Shown here: positions 32,479-37,549 of the stretch, piece by piece | Layout: the number at the start of each line of letters is the position of its first letter | Position numbering within the stretch: position 1 is the first letter of the stretch | NCBI GenBank assembly: GCA_910587175.1 | Contig: CAJULH010000016.1 | Location: forward strand, 1-37,549 | DNA length: 37,549 nt | Direction: 5' to 3' | Origin: Candidatus Gastranaerophilales bacterium | GTDB taxonomy: Bacteria; Cyanobacteriota; Vampirovibrionia; Gastranaerophilales; Gastranaerophilaceae | Notes under the pieces: model-generated | Databases searched by the model: none | Seen by the model: only the letters and a program-made list of their open reading frames with translations | Told to the model about the DNA's origin: nothing | Translations under genes and position numbers: made by a program

Positions 32479-32746
32479 CTTTGCTCCTTTTGGTTACACG
32501 TTTTTTAATTTTGAAATTTGTGATTCCTAAACTTTTAATTAAATTAGCAATAAAAAATACGCCAATTGCTATAAGTACATAATGTTTTATGGTGATGATA
32601 TCGGAATGTATCAACCATACTGTGCCACCAGCCGTCGCTATCAACAAAGTTACCGGCTGACCTCTTATTGCAAGCAGGTTTTAAAATTCCTTTTTTGCAT
32701 CAATTGCATCCTGCAATTCAATTATTTCTGTTGAAGTATCTTCCAT
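32468..32746 (-). pseudogene. Small membrane protein gene interrupted by an in-frame stop
   Basis: The reading frame begins MEDTSTEIIELQDAIDAKKE and reaches TAA at 32691-32693 after 21 codons. The same frame continues without further stops to 32468: NLLAIRGQPVTLLIATAGG, then a second hydrophobic segment YVLIAIGVFFIANLI and a basic tail. A single AAA-to-TAA change would explain it. The downstream part could also start at a TTG near 32658 behind AGAGGT, giving a small membrane protein, so loss of function is not certain. TATAAT lies 6 nt before the ATG. Confidence 0.5.
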
Positions 32747-32762
32747 GGGATTATTATATCAC

Positions 32763-32936
32763 CTATTCTTCAATCACAGTGAGGTCTTTTAGGATGATTT
32801 GCTTTTTTGTGGAATCATAATCAATATCTATCATAGTTTGATTTAGCTTATCCATATTTGCATCCATAAGTTCTAACAAGGTCGAAGGCAAAATGACACC
32901 ATAGCTTGTACCTATTTTTACCAGTTTCTTTTTCAT
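32763..32936 (-). CDS. AbrB/MazE-like DNA-binding protein (57 aa)
   Basis: This is a 57-residue protein whose N-terminus KKKLVKIGTSYGVILPSTLL matches the swapped-hairpin AbrB/SpoVT/MazE pattern (VKIGxSxGxxLPxxLL). The rest is a short beta segment (DIDYDSTKKQIILKDL). No toxin gene follows. Instead it heads an operon of small membrane proteins and a PepSY protein, with 16 bp to the next start. It probably autoregulates this operon. No Shine-Dalgarno is present; TTATAAT ends 8 nt before the ATG, consistent with a leaderless mRNA. Confidence 0.7.
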   Translation of the reverse strand: MKKKLVKIGTSYGVILPSTLLELMDANMDKLNQTMIDIDYDSTKKQIILKDLTVIEE

Positions 32937-32994
32937 AATCATTTATTATAAGCATATTTTTATAATAATTTTAGTTATTTATTCAAAATAAAAA

Positions 32995-33025
32995 AGTACC
33001 TTGCAAATATAACAGGCAAGGTACT
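32995..33025 (-). terminator. Terminator of the aldolase-thiC operon
   Basis: AGTACCTTGC and GCAAGGTACT pair perfectly (10 bp); on the - strand TTTTTTATTTTG follows. It lies 27 nt after the thiC stop. Confidence 0.9.
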
Positions 33026-33051
33026 ATTGAAATATTTTTTAAAACCGTCTT

Positions 33052-34332
33052 TTAGAAATATTCCCTGAATATCTTCATAGAACAGTAATCCCCGCACATT
33101 GTGCAAGGTTTTTCTTCGGTAAAATCCATCCCGTTAAAACTCTCGGGGTCTAAGGCAAGGGCTCTTTGTCCTTCCCAGTCAAGGTCTTTTCTTGCAATAG
33201 ACATTTTTTTATCCATCTCGATTGCTTTTTTATTTCCCCTTGCAACATCTGCCGCGTGAGCTGCTATTTTTGAAGCTATAATGCCTTCTCTTACCTGTTC
33301 CGGCGTCGGAAGTCCCAAATGTTCTGCGGGAGTTACATAGCAAAGGAAATCCGCCCCATGAAGTGCTGCGAGTGTACCGCCGATTGCAGATGTTATATGG
33401 TCATATCCCGGTGCAATATCTGTTACCAATGGTCCAAGCACATATAAGGGGGCATTATCTGTCAATTGTTTAATTGTCTGAATCATAGAAGGAATAAGGT
33501 TTAAAGGCACATGCCCCGGTCCTTCTACCATTGCCTGCACGCCTTTTTCCTTTGCCCTTTTTACAAGCTCGCCAAGGACAATTGTTTCAGCCACCTGGGC
33601 TCTGTCTCCGGCATCTGCTCCGCACCCGGGACGCAAACCGTCTCCCAAAGAAAGTACAACATCATATTTTTTCACAATGTCTAAAAGTTCATCATAGTAT
33701 TCATATAAAGGGTTTTCCCTGCCCGTTGCCTTTATCCAGCATGCAAGCATAGCTCCGCCCCTTGATACTATTCCTGTCACTCTTTTTTGTTTTTCCAGTT
33801 GGTCAATTACAAACTTTGTAACCCCGCAGTGCACCGTAATGAAATCAACCCCGTCTTTGCACTGTTTTTCAATGTCTGAAAAAAGTTTTTCTTTGCTTAG
33901 TTTTGTAATATTTTTAAATTCATCAAGAGCTTCTTTTCCTGCCTGATACATAGGCACTGTACCAATAGGAAGCCTGGTTGAAGCAATGATTTGCGCCCTA
34001 ACATCATCGATACCTTTTCCTGTTGATAAATCCATTAAAACATCAGCGCCGGTTTCTTCAATTATTTTCACCTTTTTAAGCTCTTCTTCAAGCCCGGAGC
34101 GTTCATTTGACGTTCCTATATTGGCATTAATTTTAACACTTAAGCCGGCACCAACACCTACAGGAATGGAATCTTTTCTTTGGTTGTTTTTCAAAATGAC
34201 AATAGAGCCATCCTCTATGCCTTTTCTTACAAATTCAGGCTCTACGCCCTCATATTCAGCCACATATTTCATCTCTTCTGTTATAATTCCCTCCCGGGCA
34301 GATATAATCTGTGTTTTAACATTAGTTATCAT
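33052..34332 (-). CDS. thiC: Phosphomethylpyrimidine synthase
   Basis: This 426-residue radical SAM enzyme turns aminoimidazole ribotide into hydroxymethylpyrimidine phosphate for thiamine synthesis. The C-terminal cluster motif is CTMCGDYCSMK (C410, C413, C417). Core motifs DLSTGKGIDDVR, FITVHCGVT, LSLGDGLRPGCGADAGDRAQ, VEGPGHVPL and CYVTPAEHLGLP are all present. The length fits the short bacterial/archaeal class. AAAGGAT precedes the ATG. It starts 4 bp after the class II aldolase gene, so they form an operon. I see no THI-box riboswitch in the short leader of that operon. Confidence 0.96.
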   Translation of the reverse strand: MITNVKTQIISAREGIITEEMKYVAEYEGVEPEFVRKGIEDGSIVILKNNQRKDSIPVGVGAGLSVKINANIGTSNERSGLEEELKKVKIIEETGADVLMDLSTGKGIDDVRAQIIASTRLPIGTVPMYQAGKEALDEFKNITKLSKEKLFSDIEKQCKDGVDFITVHCGVTKFVIDQLEKQKRVTGIVSRGGAMLACWIKATGRENPLYEYYDELLDIVKKYDVVLSLGDGLRPGCGADAGDRAQVAETIVLGELVKRAKEKGVQAMVEGPGHVPLNLIPSMIQTIKQLTDNAPLYVLGPLVTDIAPGYDHITSAIGGTLAALHGADFLCYVTPAEHLGLPTPEQVREGIIASKIAAHAADVARGNKKAIEMDKKMSIARKDLDWEGQRALALDPESFNGMDFTEEKPCTMCGDYCSMKIFREYF

Positions 34333-34336
34333 ATAT

Positions 34337-35017
34337 TTATCCTTTCAAATTTTTAATTTTTAAAATTTCCTCATCATTAAGCTTGTGTATTTCGCCCAAA
34401 AATTTTGCTGCAAAATACGTTTTTGCATAGGCTTGTATACTCTCCAGCATATAAAACGTTTCTTTTAGCGTTTTTGCGCCTGCAACAAGCCCATGGTTTT
34501 CCATTAAAACTGCGTTGTTGCCAGCTTTGAAATGTTCACTTACCTCTTCTGCCAGTTCCATGGAGCTTGGAAGGGCATATTTTGCAGATGGAATGCCGCG
34601 TATTGCCTTATTGTCATTGACCATCGTATCACCAATCGCAGCACCGGCTTGCGCAGTGTCAAAATTAACGATAAATTCAGGCAAAATCGGCTCGTTTATT
34701 TCTTTCCGGCATACTGCAAAAGATGTTACATAAGGGCAGTGAATATGGATAATTGCCTCAATATCCGGTCTTTTTTGATAAATTTTTAAATGCATAAATT
34801 TTTCACTTGAAGGTTTTACCATATTTAAAGGTCTCCCCTCCATATCAAGGAATGCCAGGTCTGATACATTCATATCCCCAAGGCACACGCCTGAAGCTGA
34901 AATATAAAATCCTATGCCGCCTCTTTTTGAAATATTTCCGCTTGTTCCGGGCACCATCCTTGCATCATATGTTCGTTTTGCCCAATATAAAAGGTTTTCT
35001 TCAATGCTTTCTGACAT
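34337..35017 (-). CDS. Class II aldolase/adducin family protein
   Basis: This 226-residue zinc-dependent sugar-phosphate aldolase is related to fuculose- and ribulose-phosphate aldolases. Landmarks are GTSGNISKRGG, ISASG, KPSSEKFMHLKIY with the catalytic Glu, zinc ligands in IIHIHCPYVTSFA and the third His in MENHGLVAGA. Substrate is not evident from motifs. The operon with thiC suggests a link: ThiC releases 5'-deoxyadenosine, and aldolases of this family (DrdA/Ald2 in the 5-deoxyribose disposal pathway) split 5-deoxyribulose 1-phosphate. That function is an inference. AGAGAG lies close to the ATG, directly behind a terminator-like hairpin. Confidence 0.85.
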   Translation of the reverse strand: MSESIEENLLYWAKRTYDARMVPGTSGNISKRGGIGFYISASGVCLGDMNVSDLAFLDMEGRPLNMVKPSSEKFMHLKIYQKRPDIEAIIHIHCPYVTSFAVCRKEINEPILPEFIVNFDTAQAGAAIGDTMVNDNKAIRGIPSAKYALPSSMELAEEVSEHFKAGNNAVLMENHGLVAGAKTLKETFYMLESIQAYAKTYFAAKFLGEIHKLNDEEILKIKNLKG

Positions 35018-35032
35018 TTTTCTCTCTAAAAA

Positions 35033-35064
35033 AATATAGTGTAATAATTAAATTACACTATATT
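35033..35064 (-). terminator. Perfect 13-bp hairpin with U tract between the Trp/Asn-rich gene and the aldolase gene
   Basis: AATATAGTGTAAT pairs with ATTACACTATATT across AATTAA. The - strand continues TTTTTTT straight into the AGAGAG ribosome site of the aldolase gene. It terminates the upstream gene and might also act as an attenuator for aldolase-thiC. Confidence 0.75.
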
Positions 35065-35099
35065 CTATCATAAAAAAACTTTTGCTATTTTTCATTATT

Positions 35100-36155
35100 T
35101 TATTGTAATAAATCTATATTCCAGGCTTTTTTATTGAAAACCGTATTATTCCAATTGTTATTTGTCCAATTATTATTCGCCCAATTGTCATTTGCAGTAT
35201 TATCTGCCGCATTTGTGTTTTCAGCCTGTTTCTTTACTTCTTCAAGTTCTTTTGTTCTTGCATCCAGTGCGGCTTGAGTGGTGGTTTTCATTGCCTCAAG
35301 AGTTTTTATATTATTTTCAATTCTGTTTGTTTCACTGGTTAATCTGTTTATGTTATTTTCAATTAAAAGTGCCTGTCCATACGCCGTACCCGTTTTTTGC
35401 CTTGCATCTTGTATGTTATTTTTCACGGTAAAAAATTCTACCATAATAGTGCCTATTTCAGCATCAATGTTTGCAAGCTTTGCATTTAATTGTGCAATTT
35501 CTGCCATATTATTAACATTTTGTCCGTTTGTGAACAATTCGTTCTGTTTATTCCTTAATTCATTTTCAATCTTTTGTCTTTCTGTATTTTTTTCAATGAT
35601 TTTCTCTTTGATATCTTCTAAAGCCTTTTGTTCATTTGCAAGCTTTGTTCTTGCTTCTTCAAATTCAGTCTTTTTATTGTTTAAATCTTCCTGTCTTTGA
35701 ACAGCTGCAGCTTTCTTTTCTTCAAGGGCTGTTTTTTGTGCATTTATTGTATTGTCCAATCTTGTTATTTCAGCTTTTTGTGTGTTTATTCCTTCTTCAA
35801 GCCACTGTGCGGCAAAATTATTATTTCCCGTTACACCAAGCTGCTCAAAATACTCTGCATTCCAAACTTTCTGTTTTTTTGTATTTTGACGCACACCTAT
35901 TGTATTTAAAATGTCTTCATTGTCTAAAAACTGATTTGCATTCCAGGTTTTGGTATTTGCAACCAAATTGTCATCCCAGAGTTGATTTATATTCCAATTA
36001 TTTATATTACGCGTATTATTATTCCAAAGATCCTGTTCCCAAAAATCAGCATTATTCCATTGCGCTGCATAATTTGCCCACAAAATATTTGTATTTATAA
36101 AGTCGGTAGCATTCCATTTTAAATTTTGCCAGTTGTTGTTTAGTCCTTGTGCCAT
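35100..36155 (-). CDS. Trp/Asn-rich repeat protein with central coiled coil
   Basis: This 351-residue protein is of unknown family. Residues 1-120 carry repeats of the form W-N-x-x-x-F/L (for example LKWNATDFIN, AQWNNADFWE, NWNINQLWDD, KTWNANQFLD, KVWNAEYFEQ). The far C-terminus returns to NWANNNWTNNNWNNTVF and KAWNIDLLQ. Between them (about 121-320) is a long Gln/Asn/Lys/Glu coiled coil. There is no signal peptide and no Cys. Two Trp-rich ends around a coiled coil suggest a fibre or scaffold whose ends bind each other, a membrane or a carbohydrate. AAGGAGAAG precedes the ATG. Single gene with its own terminator. Confidence 0.7.
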   Translation of the reverse strand: MAQGLNNNWQNLKWNATDFINTNILWANYAAQWNNADFWEQDLWNNNTRNINNWNINQLWDDNLVANTKTWNANQFLDNEDILNTIGVRQNTKKQKVWNAEYFEQLGVTGNNNFAAQWLEEGINTQKAEITRLDNTINAQKTALEEKKAAAVQRQEDLNNKKTEFEEARTKLANEQKALEDIKEKIIEKNTERQKIENELRNKQNELFTNGQNVNNMAEIAQLNAKLANIDAEIGTIMVEFFTVKNNIQDARQKTGTAYGQALLIENNINRLTSETNRIENNIKTLEAMKTTTQAALDARTKELEEVKKQAENTNAADNTANDNWANNNWTNNNWNNTVFNKKAWNIDLLQ

Positions 36156-36355
36156 TTCTTCTCCTTGTTGTTAGTCTATAGGATATTTTATCGACAGATT
36201 TTAATTAAAACTTTACAAAATGTATCTAAATATTAAGAGAAATTTTTAACAGTCAATATTGTTTTTAAAATATGTCCGTGTTTAAATAGTTCTAGCGTCT
36301 TTAGAAATATTTTTATATTTTTAACGGCGACTTTATTAAAAGGATGTGAACCCTT

Positions 36356-37270
36356 CTGATACAGGAACAAAAGCACAAAAGTGCAAATAAAAATATAAAT
36401 CTCGCCGTCCATGCAGGTTTTTGCTATGGTGTTAAAAGGGCGGTAGAAACCACAAAAAAATTAAAAGCCGAAAATCCGGATAAGGATATTTATGTTTTAG
36501 GTGAATTGATTCATAATTCACAGGTAATTAACGAGCTTAATGAACTTGGCATAAAAACCGTAGACAATCTTCCCGAAAGAGATGGTTCGGATAAAAGCGC
36601 TGTATGTATCATAAGAAGCCATGGTGCAAGTTTTGAAGTATTTGAAGATATTAAAAACAAAGGATATGAACTTGTTGATTTAACTTGTCCTGACGTAAAA
36701 AAAGTACAGGACAGGGCAATTGAATTATCAAAAGAAGATTATTTTGTAATAATTTTAGGCAAGGAAGAGCATCCTGAAGTTGTTGCAATTACTGCTTATG
36801 CAAGAAAATATGCAAAAAATAAAGACCGCATATTTGTAGCAAAAAGCGTTGAAGCCCTGAAAGAAATTGAGCCCGTCTTAAAAAAAGAGTCCAAGATAGG
36901 CATTGTAATTCAAACTACACAGAGAATTGAATATTTAAAAGAGGTGCTTGACTACCTTACGCCGATTTCAAAAGAATTGCGCATCATAAATACAATCTGC
37001 GCCTCTACATCTTTGAGGCAAAACGAAGCAAGACGACTTGCAAAAGAGTCAGATTTAATGATTGTTGCGGGGTCTAAAAAAAGCGCCAACACAACCCATC
37101 TGGCTGAAATTCTAGCACCCATTACAAAAACAATCCACATAGAAGACGACGCCGAACTTGATAATTATAAAACCTTAATTCATAATGCCCAAAATATAGG
37201 TATCACAGCCGGTGCATCCACGCCGGATTACATAATAAACAGGGTAATAGAAAAACTAAAGAGCATATAG
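36356..37270 (+). CDS. ispH: 4-hydroxy-3-methylbut-2-enyl diphosphate reductase
   Basis: This iron-sulfur enzyme performs the last step of the MEP isoprenoid pathway. The three cluster cysteines are in AVHAGFCYGVKRAVE, DLTCPDVKK and NTICASTSLRQ. Also present are LGELIHNSQV, RSHGAS, EEHPEV and GITAGASTPDYII. The reading frame is open back to a TGA at 36347-36349 and must start before GFCYGV (codon 36422). No ATG, GTG or TTG exists there in frame. The given start is a CTG behind AAAGGA (11 nt spacing); ATA at 36359 is an alternative. An ATG at 36344 is directly followed by TGA. So the start is unusual, or a sequence error is present. It is followed by rpsA, a frequent pairing. Confidence 0.9.
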   Translation: MIQEQKHKSANKNINLAVHAGFCYGVKRAVETTKKLKAENPDKDIYVLGELIHNSQVINELNELGIKTVDNLPERDGSDKSAVCIIRSHGASFEVFEDIKNKGYELVDLTCPDVKKVQDRAIELSKEDYFVIILGKEEHPEVVAITAYARKYAKNKDRIFVAKSVEALKEIEPVLKKESKIGIVIQTTQRIEYLKEVLDYLTPISKELRIINTICASTSLRQNEARRLAKESDLMIVAGSKKSANTTHLAEILAPITKTIHIEDDAELDNYKTLIHNAQNIGITAGASTPDYIINRVIEKLKSI

Positions 37271-37423
37271 ACTCTAGTTTCCGGTGTTTCCGGGACAATC
37301 ACAAAAAAAACAGATAACCAAAACACAGCAACTGCAAGAGCAGAATATAAACTTTAAGAACAAAAAATGACGGGCAAAATACCTACAAACAAATAAAAAA
37401 TATAAAACGAAAGGATAAATAAA

Positions 37424-37549
37424 ATGACCACAAAAGAACAAATCAGTGCAGAAGAATTCGAGCAAATGCTTCAGGATTCCTACACTTACAAATTAAACGT
37501 GGCAGACGTTGTAAAAGGCGTTGCCGTAAAGAAAGAAAAAGACGGATAT
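37424..37549 (+). CDS. rpsA: 30S ribosomal protein S1, 5' end (partial)
   Basis: These first 42 codons read MTTKEQISAEEFEQMLQDSY, then LNVADVVKGVAVKKEKDGY, and the window ends. The pattern (short acidic N-terminus, then VVKGxVxxxxxDGxxVD) is the beginning of the first S1 RNA-binding domain of ribosomal protein S1. AAAGGAT lies 7-8 nt before the ATG. It lies 153 bp after ispH in the same direction. The ispH-rpsA neighbourhood is known in many bacteria, sometimes as a fusion. Confidence 0.75.
   Translation, partial: MTTKEQISAEEFEQMLQDSYTYKLNVADVVKGVAVKKEKDGY

Overview
The window is AT-rich bacterial DNA with cyanobacterial-type traits. F1 ATP synthase beta and epsilon form their own two-gene cluster, Kdo and rhamnose genes point to a Gram-negative envelope, and ispH lies next to rpsA. 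Oxygen defence is of anaerobic type (PerR, rubredoxin, rubrerythrin). There are also many small secreted or coiled-coil proteins of unknown function. My best guess is a gut Melainabacteria/Vampirovibrionia (Gastranaerophilales-like) genome. This is an inference, because no rRNA is present to prove it.

Region 1 (1-7680): two secreted proteins, one with an HExxH metalloprotease motif, are followed by the outstanding feature of the window. This is a 5.8-kb head-to-tail array of 19 cassettes (about 1836-7665), 14 intact, all on the + strand. Intact cassettes are 198-264 bp and always a multiple of three. Each encodes a 66-88 residue Cys-rich C-terminal domain running from LCD...GYGTLQC...CPG...NCYPY.VWSS to AF.VRCVLDL. 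None has its own start codon with a ribosome site, or a promoter. Conserved DNA boxes alternate with variable segments, G+C is much higher than in the surroundings, several cassettes are truncated, and near-identical flanks precede different cassette bodies. It looks like a silent-cassette reservoir for gene conversion of a surface protein (compare Neisseria pilS, Borrelia vls, Mycoplasma MgPar). The expressed copy is not in this window.

Region 2 (7800-16330): atpD-atpC, a GT-C type glycosyltransferase, a large membrane protein of unknown function, a small unknown gene, a strongly structured RNA of about 200 nt that resembles 6S RNA, and an rfbD-waaA envelope operon.

Region 3 (16440-24670): a secreted low-complexity protein; a stranded phage-like module (tail-fibre-like protein, holin-like protein, amidase); an aldehyde dehydrogenase; an NTF2-like protein divergent from an HxlR regulator; and a creD-dgt operon.

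Region 4 (24700-31320): a coiled-coil protein with an RTX-type calcium-binding module; a perR-rubredoxin-rubrerythrin operon with a Fur/PerR-like box; several lineage-specific proteins; and tRNA-Arg(CCT) with scattered tRNA-derived fragments beside it.

Region 5 (31318-37549): a peroxiredoxin; a tight operon of an AbrB-like protein, two tiny membrane proteins (one interrupted) and a PepSY protein; a class II aldolase-thiC operon; a Trp/Asn-rich coiled-coil protein; ispH with no ordinary start codon; and the 5' end of rpsA. Several genes in regions 4-5 have a TATAAT box 6-9 nt before the ATG and no Shine-Dalgarno sequence, which suggests leaderless mRNAs.
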